DNA from: Pseudomonas mosselii
GTDB lineage: Bacteria > Pseudomonadota > Gammaproteobacteria > Pseudomonadales > Pseudomonadaceae
DNA length: 64,000 nt
Reading direction: 5' to 3'
Assembly (NCBI RefSeq): GCF_005796105.1
Contig: NZ_VAUO01000005.1
Span: 1-64,000 of the forward strand
The translations under genes were made by a program, and so were the position numbers. Below the pieces are notes generated by a model. The model was not told the DNA's origin. It did no database searches and was given only the letters and a program-made list of their open reading frames with translations. Below, one piece after another: positions 27,617-35,676 of the stretch (the first letter of the stretch is position 1; every line of letters begins with the position of its first letter).

Positions 27617-28825
27617 TCACATCAGGCTACCCAACTGGAAGATCGGCAAGTACATCGCCACCACCAGGCCACCTACCAGCAGCCCGAGGATCAGCACGAT
27701 GGCGGGCTCGAGCAGCGTGGTCAACTGCCCCAGCGCTTCGCCGACCTGCTCTTCGTAGTGCTGCGCGGCCTTGCACAGCATCTGATCGAGGGTGCCGCTG
27801 GATTCCCCAACAGCCACCAACTGGCGCAGCAACGGCGGAAACAGCCCGTCAGCCGCCATCGCCCGCTCCAGCCCTAGGCCATGCGCGACCCGCTGGCGTA
27901 GCCCGATAATCGCCTGCTCGTGCAACGCATCGCCACTTACCGGCGCCACCGTTTCCAGCGCATCCAGCAGCGCCACCCCCGCGCCATAGGCCGTGCCCAG
28001 GCTACGCGCAAAGCGCGCCATGGCTGCCTGCCCGAGCAGACGCCCCAGCACCGGTAGCCGCAGTATCTGGCGCAACATCCACAGCCGCCCCGGCAGATAG
28101 CGCCGATACACCTCACGCCCCGTCACACCCGCCACCACCCCCAGCAGCGCCAGCCACCACGCGTGCAGGCCCAGCCCTGTGGACATGTCGATCACCCACT
28201 GGGTAAACGCCGGCAGCGCCTGCTCGGCACTGGCGAACATTCCTTCGAAGCGTGGCACCACTTCCAGCAACAGCAGCGCAGCCACCCCCAAGCCGGTCAG
28301 CAGCAGCAGGGCAGGGTAGAGCATTGCCTTGCGCACCTTACGCCGCAGCGCCTGGCGTGTTTCGAGCATCGACGCCAACTGCTCCAGTTGCCGGTCGAGC
28401 GTGCCGGACTGCTCACCCACCCGCACCAGGTCGCAGTAAAGCGTATCGAACACGTGCGCATAGCGCCGCAAGGCTTGCGCCAGCGCCAACCCCTGCGCCA
28501 CATCCCGGCTCAAGCGCTCTACCAGCGTACGCATTGGCGCATCCGCGTTGCTGCGCGCCATCACCTCGAACGCTTGCAACAGCGGCACCCCAGCGGTGAG
28601 CAAGGTTGCCAATTGCCGGCTGAACCCCGCCGCATCCACCTTGCCCTCGCGCTGTGGCCACCGCCAGCGCGGTCTGCCCGCGGGCCGCACCGAGGTGACG
28701 CGGATCCCCTGCTGGCGCAACCACGCCTGCACGAACGCCGGGCTGCGCCCAGCCTGTTGGCCGTGTTGAGAAACCCCCGTGGCAGTGACGCCCTCCCAGG
28801 CGTAGAGACGAGTAGAAGCTGGCAT
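27617..28825 (-). CDS. pilC: Type IV pilus inner-membrane platform protein PilC
   Basis: A 402-residue GspF/PilC protein: a short N-terminal domain, then two T2SSF modules (about 70-195 and 270-395) with three membrane helices. It starts at MPASTRLYAWEG behind AAGGAC. PilC forms the platform on which the assembly ATPase acts. The gene is followed by pilD but has no pilB upstream: the neighbour is divergent pilA, so the extension ATPase gene is missing from this locus. Confidence 0.93.
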   Translation of the reverse strand: MPASTRLYAWEGVTATGVSQHGQQAGRSPAFVQAWLRQQGIRVTSVRPAGRPRWRWPQREGKVDAAGFSRQLATLLTAGVPLLQAFEVMARSNADAPMRTLVERLSRDVAQGLALAQALRRYAHVFDTLYCDLVRVGEQSGTLDRQLEQLASMLETRQALRRKVRKAMLYPALLLLTGLGVAALLLLEVVPRFEGMFASAEQALPAFTQWVIDMSTGLGLHAWWLALLGVVAGVTGREVYRRYLPGRLWMLRQILRLPVLGRLLGQAAMARFARSLGTAYGAGVALLDALETVAPVSGDALHEQAIIGLRQRVAHGLGLERAMAADGLFPPLLRQLVAVGESSGTLDQMLCKAAQHYEEQVGEALGQLTTLLEPAIVLILGLLVGGLVVAMYLPIFQLGSLM

Positions 28826-29041
28826 GCGAGAGTCCTTTTCGCTAAAGCGACAAGCCTGGTAACAGCTTGCCGGGCCCATTCCCGGGCGCGTTTTACTGAC
28901 GCTCACTAGAGTAGTCCAGCGACGATGACGCACCGCCGCCCAGGGGTGACAAAAGGTGTCGGTTCAGGCCTACTGCGCCGCTGCCGGCGGCGCGTCGCAT
29001 TTCGCCGACTGGCGTTCACGCATTGCAAAGGAACACCGCTC

Positions 29042-29452
29042 ATGAAAGGGCAACGTGGTATCACCCTGATCGAACTGATGATCGTCGTAGCGATCATTGG
29101 CATTCTGGCGACCATCGCCGTCCCGATGTACACCGACCACCAGGCCCGTGCCAAAGCCGGCGCCGCGCTGTTGGAAGTCACCGCGCTCAAGACCCCGATG
29201 GAGCTGCGCCTGAACGACGGCAAGGACGTCGCCGATGTCGCCAGCCTGGGCGGTCAAGCCAGCACCAGCCATTGCGCCATCACCGCCAGCGGCACCGCTT
29301 CCAGCGGCGCGGCGAGCATCGCCTGCACCCTGGCCGACGCCCCGGCCAATGTGCTCGGCAAGACCCTCACCCTGACCCGCACCCAGGCCGGCTGGCGATG
29401 CGTGACCACGGTGGACCCAGACCTCGCGCCGAGCGGCTGCACAGCGCAGTGA
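29042..29452 (+). CDS. pilA: Type IV major pilin PilA
   Basis: A 136-residue prepilin. The leader MKGQRG is followed by [20 protein letters not shown] with Glu at +5. The first mature residue is Ile rather than the usual Phe. Four cysteines are present; the last pair (WRC and SGC) would close the C-terminal disulfide loop. AAAGGA lies nine bases before the ATG. It diverges from pilC. No sigma-54 site with correct GG-N10-GC spacing was found upstream. Confidence 0.9.
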   Translation: MKGQRGITLIELMIVVAIIGILATIAVPMYTDHQARAKAGAALLEVTALKTPMELRLNDGKDVADVASLGGQASTSHCAITASGTASSGAASIACTLADAPANVLGKTLTLTRTQAGWRCVTTVDPDLAPSGCTAQ

Positions 29453-29510
29453 AAGTGAATTGAAACAGAGGTTTGCGTAACGGACACGGCAGTGGTACGT
29501 TGCGCAACAC

Positions 29511-29586
29511 GCCGGTGTAGCTCAGTCGGTAGAGCAGCGCACTCGTAACGCGAAGGTCGCAGGTTCGATTCCTGTCTCCGGCACCA
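29511..29586 (+). tRNA. tRNA-Thr (CGT)
   Basis: A 76-base cloverleaf: acceptor GCCGGTG pairs with CTCCGGC with one U-U mismatch, anticodon loop CTCGTAA gives CGT, and CCA is encoded. Its 3' end is the integration site of the island that follows. Confidence 0.97.
29566..29586 (+). other. attL of the tRNA-Thr island
   Basis: The T-arm-to-CCA segment CGATTCCTGTCTCCGGCACCA recurs at 36572-36591 with one G missing. This is the standard core of an integrase that uses the tRNA 3' end. Confidence 0.85.
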
Positions 29587-29630
29587 GTTCAGGTTCCAGC
29601 GAAGGCTACCAAAATCTCTGGAACCCCCGT

Positions 29631-29656
29631 AAAACCCGCCTTCTGGCGGGTTTTTT
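29631..29656 (+). terminator. Terminator inside the island after tRNA-Thr
   Basis: AAAACCCGCC-TTCT-GGCGGGTTTTTT, a strong hairpin with T run. Lying inside the island, it would end the tRNA-Thr transcript and shield the integrase from read-through. Confidence 0.92.
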
Positions 29657-29747
29657 CGTTATGGCGTTCCGTCGGATTCCGACAGCTACCAGCCGATTTA
29701 GGGGTAACGTTTGGGATAAAGTCGATTCGATAAAGGGGTTTACCCTT

Positions 29748-31070
29748 ATGGCTCGTACTACTGCTCCCCTGACCGACACCGCATGCCGCTCGGCCAAACC
29801 AACTGACCGCCCATACAAGCTTTTCGACGGTGACGGTCTTTACCTCCTTGTTTACCCCAATGGCCGCAAAGGCTGGCGCCTCCGGTATGTGAAACCGGAT
29901 GGGCGCGAGGGGCTGACCTCGTTTGGCAACTATCCAGTCATCGGTCTCGCAGATGCTCGGCAGAAACGTCTGGAAACTAAGCGGATGCTGGCTGAAGGTA
30001 TTGATCCGATTGCGTCCAAGCAGCAGGCCAAAGCCGAGGCGGTTGTCAGAGGCCACACATTCGAACGCGTTGCCTTGGACTGGCATAAGGAAATGTCCGT
30101 GAAGTGGGCGCCTGGCCATTCGCGGACTGTGCTCAGTCGTTTAAAGACTCACGTACTCCCGCTGCTCGGCGCACGCGCCATCGTTGATCTGGATACCTTC
30201 GACCTCATGCAGCCGCTGGAAGAGATCAAGAAACGCGGCACTATTGATGTGGCGTTGAGGGTACAAAACTACCTGCAAAGCATCATGCGTGAGGCGAAGC
30301 GGCTGCGGCTGATCACAGTGAACCCTGCATATGATCTTGAGGGCTTCATCAGCGCGCCACGGGTTACGCATCGGCCTGCACTCCCGCTGTCTCGTCTGCC
30401 TGAGCTGATGGACCGCATCGAGAACTACAAGGGACGCACGCTTACTCGGCTGACAGTCATGCTGTCGCTGCATGTGTTTGTCCGGTCCAGCGAGTTGCGC
30501 TTCGCACGTTGGAGTGAGTTCGATCTGAAGCGCGGAATATGGGAGATACCTGACACGCGGCCCGCGTTGGATGGTGTTCCGTATTCGACCAGAGGAACGA
30601 AGATGGCGGGCGACATCCATCTTGTCCCTCTGTCACCGCAAGCGGTGGCGCTGCTCGAACAGATTCATGCGATCACGGGGTACTTCGATTTGGTGTTCAC
30701 CAGTGACGCTCGCTCGTGGAAGCCAATGTCTGAGAACACGGTCAACAGCGCTTTGCGGAACATGGGCTACGACACCAAGACTGAAATTTGCGGGCATGGC
30801 TTTCGGTCCATGGCGTGCAGTGCCTTGGTCGAATCCGGGCTGTGGTCAGAGACGGCTATCGAGCGGCAGATGAGCCACAGGGAGCGCAACAATGTTCGGG
30901 CGGCGTATATCCACAAGGCGGAGTTTCTGGAGGAACGGCGAATGATCATGAGTTGGTGGAGCCGCTACCTCGACGCGAACCGGCAGGAGCATATTTCGCC
31001 GCATGAGTTCGCGAATCAGACCGGGGCAAACGTTTCTCGCCTAAGAGCAAGGCGTGGCGCAGTCGAGTGA
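29748..31070 (+). CDS. P4-type tyrosine integrase
   Basis: A 440-residue integrase: an N-terminal DUF4102-type arm-binding domain (RPYKLFDGDGLYLLV), a SAM-like core-binding domain (about 100-200) and a catalytic domain. The catalytic set is intact: R246 in VRSSELR, K285, H350-x2-R353 in GHGFR, H377 and nucleophile Y387 in RAAYIHK. It should integrate and, with a directionality factor, excise the island at tRNA-Thr. No excisionase was recognised. The start at MARTTAPLTDTA begins the family similarity. Confidence 0.94.
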   Translation: MARTTAPLTDTACRSAKPTDRPYKLFDGDGLYLLVYPNGRKGWRLRYVKPDGREGLTSFGNYPVIGLADARQKRLETKRMLAEGIDPIASKQQAKAEAVVRGHTFERVALDWHKEMSVKWAPGHSRTVLSRLKTHVLPLLGARAIVDLDTFDLMQPLEEIKKRGTIDVALRVQNYLQSIMREAKRLRLITVNPAYDLEGFISAPRVTHRPALPLSRLPELMDRIENYKGRTLTRLTVMLSLHVFVRSSELRFARWSEFDLKRGIWEIPDTRPALDGVPYSTRGTKMAGDIHLVPLSPQAVALLEQIHAITGYFDLVFTSDARSWKPMSENTVNSALRNMGYDTKTEICGHGFRSMACSALVESGLWSETAIERQMSHRERNNVRAAYIHKAEFLEERRMIMSWWSRYLDANRQEHISPHEFANQTGANVSRLRARRGAVE

Positions 31071-31110
31071 GCGCACGGCTTTGAAATTTCGGTGATCTGT
31101 TTTCCATGCG

Positions 31111-31155
31111 GGTCCATCCAAACAGGGCTGCAAAGCCGCCCTGTTTGGATGGACC
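31111..31155. repeat. Perfect 18-bp inverted repeat downstream of integrase
   Basis: GGTCCATCCAAACAGGGC and its exact complement are separated by nine bases, 40 bases after the integrase stop. It has no T tract on either side. It could be a 3'-end hairpin, a protein-binding site or a trace of another element. Confidence 0.8.
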
Positions 31156-32030
31156 TCACCTAAAAATCAGAAGCACCAAATCGGCCACTGGAAACCACAG
31201 TGTTCCGTACGCGCCCAATGCCATTTTTAATCGGAAAATCCAGCGGGCAAGTCGCTTGACCCTCTCGGATTGCGGGCGTAGAAAAGACAGTGCAAAGGCT
31301 GTCGTTGACAGCACCCCCAGGTGACCCGAACCTTCAAGGTCACGCCGCTCCTGCGGTGGTTCTCCCCCCAAATGGCGATTCGCGTCCGGCAGCTCGCCCG
31401 GTCACCTCCCCGGTGATGGATGCCTACTTCAGATCATGGCCCTCGTGCGCCAGACAACACTTTCTACTTCGCTGCCCTGCAGCAACCTTTCCGCTTGGCC
31501 GAATCTTGCGCCAACCTAGGCCCGTCTCTTTCTCCAGGAAAGAGACGGGCGCTCCTGACACTGCTGCAGCCCTCATCGCATTTGGCTTTGCGGCAACTTC
31601 ACTCGTGACAATCGGCGTGACAACCGCCGATGTCACCAGCAACAGCGCTGTAGATGATGGTGCCGCAGACCAAGGAATGGACTGCACCTGACTGACAGTC
31701 AGGCATGCCCCGGTCATCGCATCGCTGTGTTCACCTGGCTCAGGATCTTCAGGCACTGGTCTCGTCAGCCAATGCAGCCTCCACCCGCCCACCGGCAACG
31801 GTGCTCAGGGGGCCAGATCATGAGATGCCCTTGCTCCCGGTCGTAAGGAGCCGCCAGTCCCGCGTTAGAGGAAACTCCCACAGGTCGCAGGGGCCTTGAT
31901 CCCTGATAACACTCAACATTCTTGGCGGGATGACGTGGGACGAGGATCGGAGATTGGAAGATGAGGTGACCGACATGGCATTGGTGGGTAGACGCGATGG
32001 CCGTAATTTCGGCTACGGCAGGCAATTGAG
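31156..32030. other. Gene-poor stretch of the island
   Basis: No reading frame here has a convincing start, ribosome site or family resemblance on either strand. Overlapping open frames of 60-130 codons on both strands look like chance. The only clear structure is the inverted repeat at 31520-31550. It may be decayed DNA. Confidence 0.5.
31520..31550. repeat. Perfect 13-bp inverted repeat in the island
   Basis: GCCCGTCTCTTTC-TCCAG-GAAAGAGACGGGC. It is a stable hairpin without a following T run on the plus strand, inside a stretch lacking clear genes. Confidence 0.75.
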
Positions 32031-32282
32031 CTACGCAGGGCCGCAAGTGCTGATAAGCATGTTTCTCACCAATCGTGGCCCAGCGGATGCCATCTTGTCA
32101 TGCAAGGACTGAGCAGACTCCACAGCTTCCTCTCGACGATCTAAGTCGACTGCCTCACCTAGTCGGCGAACGGTGTTGTAGCTTTCGTCATCACCTCGGA
32201 ACTCGCCGACATTCTACTTCAGCAAGCTGAATAGGTTGGCAGCAAATGAGTCGATCAATACAGCGTCTGGCTGGTGAATTCA
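32031..32282 (-). pseudogene. Remnant of an unidentified gene
   Basis: One minus-strand frame reads like real protein over about 80 codons: LIDSFAANLFSLLK, a single in-frame TAG, then NVGEFRGDDESYNTVRRLG and EAVDLDRREEAVESAQSLHD, up to a stop at 32031. There is no start codon before the upstream TGA. The even helical composition on both sides of the TAG suggests the 3' end of a gene with a point nonsense change. The family was not recognised. Confidence 0.4.
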
Positions 32283-32299
32283 CATCGACGCCGCTTGCT

Positions 32300-32350
32300 C
32301 GGTAATATGCTGCCCCGTGCCACGAATAATCGGGCGGCGAACGCGAGGGA
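32300..32350 (+). promoter_or_regulatory. Duplicated leader element, copy 1
   Basis: About 50 bases from CGGTAATATGC through GTGCCACGAAT to CGCGAGGGA closely match 33250-33302. The block begins with a -10-like TAATAT (a TTCACA lies 18 bases upstream) and ends at a purine-rich ribosome-site region, just ahead of the first membrane ORF. Confidence 0.7.
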
Positions 32351-32364
32351 TTGAGAAGGTGAAG

Positions 32365-33192
32365 ATGTGGGAACCTGTATCGGGGGTGTTCTGGAGCACA
32401 CCGCCTGCACCAGTCGTTACGCCGGAGGTGGCGACGCCGCTACCTGTGTCGACAGCTATCTATTGTGGCTTGCTGTTGGCCGTGATCATCCCACTTACAA
32501 TCAGGCATATTTCGACAATGATACGCCCTGAGGGCCTGGATCTGCGCAAGCATCTGGGCTTGATCGGGTTCATTCTGACCTTGGCTTACTTTGCGGTAAT
32601 CTTTCCATTGATCTGGGGGCGTATTGGCACACTAGGTACTATGCCCCTGAACGAAGTGGGTGATTTCTTGGCCGGTGCATTTGGGCCGGTAGCGTTCTTC
32701 TGGGTGGTCCTCGGTTTCGTGCAACAGGGCGAGGAACTGAGAATGCAGGCCCTGGATACCAAGAAAGCCGAAATCCGGGAAGAAATCATGGCCAAGATAG
32801 CTATGGAGCAGGCAGAAGCACAACGCGTGGCCATGGAGGAAGCGCGTAAGCGTAGGGAACGGGAAATTTCCGCGAAATTTTTGGTTAGCACCGGGAGTAG
32901 TGGAAATGGCAGGCGTGCAGGCGAGGCCATGAACGAGATCAGAATCCGTAACAAGGGCAACAAAGCGTTGAACGTTGAAGTCAGCTTTGGCGAGCCTTTC
33001 CTGGACCCACATTCAATTGTGCTCGGAGAGATTGGCGCGGATGGCGAAGCGTCCCAGAATGTGTATCTGCCCATAACCCAAGGCCCCGTAGAGGGCAAAC
33101 TTATTTTACGTTATGACGACGTTGACGAGAGTCCGAGGGTCGAGAGTTTCAAGTACAGGGTCGTAAACAGCCGCACCGAGTTCACCGATTAA
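32365..33192 (+). CDS. Membrane protein with coiled coil and C-terminal beta domain, unknown family
   Basis: 275 residues. Three hydrophobic segments (about 31-47, 64-84, 98-118) are followed by a charged helix of coiled-coil type (120-168, rich in Glu, Lys and Arg) and a soluble beta-rich tail (169-275, IRIRNKGNKALNVEVSF). The start at 32365 is behind GAGAAGGTGAAG. It is the first of two adjacent membrane-protein genes with matching leaders. I do not recognise the family. The layout, membrane anchor plus sensor-like domain, would fit an envelope-acting defence or stress protein, but that is inference. Confidence 0.75.
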   Translation: MWEPVSGVFWSTPPAPVVTPEVATPLPVSTAIYCGLLLAVIIPLTIRHISTMIRPEGLDLRKHLGLIGFILTLAYFAVIFPLIWGRIGTLGTMPLNEVGDFLAGAFGPVAFFWVVLGFVQQGEELRMQALDTKKAEIREEIMAKIAMEQAEAQRVAMEEARKRREREISAKFLVSTGSSGNGRRAGEAMNEIRIRNKGNKALNVEVSFGEPFLDPHSIVLGEIGADGEASQNVYLPITQGPVEGKLILRYDDVDESPRVESFKYRVVNSRTEFTD

Positions 33193-33249
33193 GGGGGCAT
33201 CCGTGCCCTTCATCCCGTCACTTGCGCTTATTCGGCTTGGTGCCAAACC

Positions 33250-33302
33250 CGGTATCATGCCGCACCTGTGCCACGAATGGTCGGGGCGATGACCGCGAGG
33301 GA
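33250..33302 (+). promoter_or_regulatory. Duplicated leader element, copy 2
   Basis: Second copy of the leader: CGGTATCATGC, then GTGCCACGAAT, then CGCGAGGGA. TATCAT replaces TAATAT. The final GAGGGA is placed correctly as ribosome site for the ATG at 33308. The element therefore spans promoter-like to ribosome-site signals. Confidence 0.7.
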
Positions 33303-33307
33303 ATGCA

Positions 33308-34210
33308 ATGGCGGATGCGTGGACACCAATCAACGGCGTGTATACGGCTACAGCACCCCTGTTTCCCTGGGTCGCTAGCTTTCCCAGCTTTGACGCTGGT
33401 GTCTGGGGGAGCGCGCTGATCAGTGCCGGGATTGGTGCTGGTGTCGGTGCCTGGATGGCCGGACGCATCGCTCGCAATGCCAAGCTAAGGGACGAGCTGT
33501 TGGCCGAGTTCCGAAGCATCGACGTAGCCATCACGCTGTGCATCTCAGTATCGGACGTGGCTGGCGGCATGAAAAAGCAATACGTGTCGGGTTTCCTGCA
33601 AAAGTACGAATCAGACCGTAGGAGGTATGAAGCGTACAAGGCCGGCCCTTTCCCAAAAGCCCCATTCTCGCTGCGGATTGACCAGATGAATCTCCAGACC
33701 TTCGCGCCGCCTGTATCGGAGCTACAGGAGCTGGTCCTAAAAAGTATCCGCCTGTCCCCCAACGGTGTGAAATCCCTAGTTGCTTTGGTCGACGCTGTCG
33801 GGAATCTCAACTGGATCATTGGAGGCTATAACTCTCTCGTAGAAAAGTTCCTCCACGGGGGCTTGCCACCGGGGTTCACTCCCGAAGATTACTACCTAGA
33901 AATTCCAGTAGGTGGTGTGGTCAACACTCAATACGGCACATCGGTTCGAGGTATAGCGCGCTACACCGATGATGTGCTGTTTTTCGCTGATAAGCTGGTT
34001 GACTGCCTGACAAACCAAGGCGTGAAGGTCCGTGACCGGTACGAAAAACTGTCCGGCGAAAAGTATTTGGTCCGCAAGGCCAACACCGCCAAAGGCAACG
34101 AGGGCTTGATCCCCACTGACGCAGACTATGCCGAGTGGATGGCCGGCTGGGAGCCGGATTTCAGTGAAGCCATTAAGAAACCGAGGTGGTGGCACCGCAA
34201 GCAGAAGTGA
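33308..34210 (+). CDS. Single-pass membrane protein of unknown family
   Basis: 300 residues. One Gly/Ala-rich membrane helix near residues 33-52 (WGSALISAGIGAGVGAWMAG) is followed by a long soluble domain of mostly helical character (ELLAEFRSIDVAITL, GVKSLVALVDAVGNLNWI) with a basic Trp-rich end (PRWWHRKQK). GAGGGA gives a good ribosome site. It shares its leader, but no obvious sequence, with the preceding gene. Family and function were not recognised. It is separated from the TIR module by 171 bases. Confidence 0.75.
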   Translation: MADAWTPINGVYTATAPLFPWVASFPSFDAGVWGSALISAGIGAGVGAWMAGRIARNAKLRDELLAEFRSIDVAITLCISVSDVAGGMKKQYVSGFLQKYESDRRRYEAYKAGPFPKAPFSLRIDQMNLQTFAPPVSELQELVLKSIRLSPNGVKSLVALVDAVGNLNWIIGGYNSLVEKFLHGGLPPGFTPEDYYLEIPVGGVVNTQYGTSVRGIARYTDDVLFFADKLVDCLTNQGVKVRDRYEKLSGEKYLVRKANTAKGNEGLIPTDADYAEWMAGWEPDFSEAIKKPRWWHRKQK

Positions 34211-34381
34211 GGCACAGCCCGAAGCCGACATTAACTTCGGTCTTCCAAGCCAGGCTCTCCATGCTGCTCTCTAGCGTGAGCTCATGGGCCTTGCCATCAA
34301 GATCCGGCACTGCCACGGGCGTCTCTCCACATGCACAAAATTAGTGATATCGTTCTGCAACTATAGGAAGAGGTCAGGACC

Positions 34382-34657
34382 ATGCTAAAAGGACTCGACA
34401 AGCTACAACGTCAGCTCAAGGATGCGCAGGAAGTGCTACAGCGGCTCGATGGTGATTTGTGTACCGTAAATTTCGATCCTCATGATCCTGCGAGTATTGA
34501 GCAGGCAGTCCAGCAGGTAGAGGCCGTCATTGATGAGGCTGTTGGTCGACACGGATCAAATCCGATCATCCAGCCGCTAGCAGCTGAAATGAAAGAGCGC
34601 TATCGCTCAGAAATTTTGGACCGCGCTGCGGCCGCGAGGCTGGAGACCGATGAATGA
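34382..34657 (+). CDS. Small helical partner of the TIR gene
   Basis: A 91-residue soluble, charged protein, mostly alpha-helical (KGLDKLQRQLKDAQEVLQRL, then a second helix pair around 50-85). It lies directly upstream of the TIR-like gene, and its stop overlaps the next ATG (ATGA), so the two are translated together. GGAAGAGG precedes the start. No family was recognised. The size and coupling suggest a regulator, antitoxin-like partner or complex subunit for the TIR protein; this is inference. Confidence 0.78.
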   Translation: MLKGLDKLQRQLKDAQEVLQRLDGDLCTVNFDPHDPASIEQAVQQVEAVIDEAVGRHGSNPIIQPLAAEMKERYRSEILDRAAAARLETDE

Positions 34658-35553
34658 CGTATGTTGACCTTTTCTCGCAGCTCAATAACGCTTTATTAGA
34701 CCTGCAAGGAGCGACTCCGCAGACGTTTGAACGCCCCCTGAAAAGAATCTCAGCACTCCTCAATAGCCCTGCCCTTGAAGAAATCAATAGCGCTCTAAAA
34801 AGCGGACTGGACTTAGATGACTTTATAAAGACCAGCGAAGATACTGCGGGAAGCATGGTTGGGAGTGCAACGCTCCTATGGCCCGATGATCAACAGCAGA
34901 CGCTGGGTCTAACGCTACTATTGGTTGATAAACTTGCAGCCGACCCACATTTTGCAATAGATTTTGGGCATCACTTCTTTTACTCGGGCAGCAAAATCAT
35001 TGCTGGCATTCGAGAGCTAACGAGGCAATTGATAATCCCCTTCATCAGGGATTACAAGTTGTACGTCGAGACAAAAGGAAGATCAGAACCAGTATTGAGG
35101 TCACCTATGTCGAATAAAGTATTCATTGTCCACGGTCATGACGACGGCGCGCGCGAGTCGGTTGCTCGCTTTCTCGAAAAGATAGGGTTCGAAGCTATCA
35201 TCCTTCATGAGCAGGCCAATCAAGGTCGTACGGTGATCGAAAAGGTTGAGGCCCACGGGGATGTCGGCTTCGCAGTTGTGCTGTTGACGCCTGACGACGA
35301 AGGTCGTGTTAAAGGAGGCGATTTAGAGCCTCGGGCGCGGCAGAATGTGTTGCTAGAGTTGGGCTACTTTATCGGGCGACTTGGGCGCAGCAGGGTATGC
35401 GCTCTTAAACGGGGCCAGCTGGACATACCTAGTGATTTTGCCGGTGTAGTGTGGGAGCGAATGGATGAAGCTGGCGGCTGGAAGCAGGCTTTAGGGCGCG
35501 AACTACAGGCGGCAGGACATCCAGTCGATTGGAACAAGGTCATGCGCGCGTAA
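34654..35553 (+). CDS. TIR-like (Cap12/Pycsar-effector type) nucleotide-binding protein
   Basis: 299 residues in two parts. Residues 1-150 form an all-helical domain with AIDFGHHFFYSGSKIIAGIR. Residues 153-290 match the TIR-like domain first called a predicted nucleotide-binding domain and later found in Pycsar and CBASS effectors: KVFIVHGHDDGARESVARFL, ILHEQANQGRTVIEKVE, VGFAVVLLTPDDEGR, and RARQNVLLELGYFIGRLG, whose E235 is the likely catalytic Glu of a TIR NADase. No cyclase, cyclic-nucleotide sensor or STING domain is present. The likely role is abortive NAD depletion on phage attack; the trigger is unknown. Confidence 0.85.
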   Translation: MTYVDLFSQLNNALLDLQGATPQTFERPLKRISALLNSPALEEINSALKSGLDLDDFIKTSEDTAGSMVGSATLLWPDDQQQTLGLTLLLVDKLAADPHFAIDFGHHFFYSGSKIIAGIRELTRQLIIPFIRDYKLYVETKGRSEPVLRSPMSNKVFIVHGHDDGARESVARFLEKIGFEAIILHEQANQGRTVIEKVEAHGDVGFAVVLLTPDDEGRVKGGDLEPRARQNVLLELGYFIGRLGRSRVCALKRGQLDIPSDFAGVVWERMDEAGGWKQALGRELQAAGHPVDWNKVMRA

Positions 35554-35676
35554 ACCTCTGGGGGAGGTTGAGCAAGCTCTGGAGAGCATGCATGAAGCCA
35601 GTGGGCGGTGCTTGCTAGGCGCTACCTGCCCCGCCGGCCGTGCAGGTCAGAAGACGATTTTCACAAAGAGAAAGTT

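Noticed and set aside
28985..29041. Possible sigma-54 promoter before pilA
   Set aside because: TGGCG and TTGCA are present, but GG and GC are 12 bases apart instead of 10 and lie too close to the start codon.
31290..31798. Overlapping 124-133 codon frames on both strands in the island
   Set aside because: No ribosome site, no recognisable family, and they run through a perfect hairpin.
34382..35553. Pycsar or CBASS system
   Set aside because: The TIR effector type fits, but no cyclase or CD-NTase gene and no cyclic-nucleotide-binding domain were found in the island.
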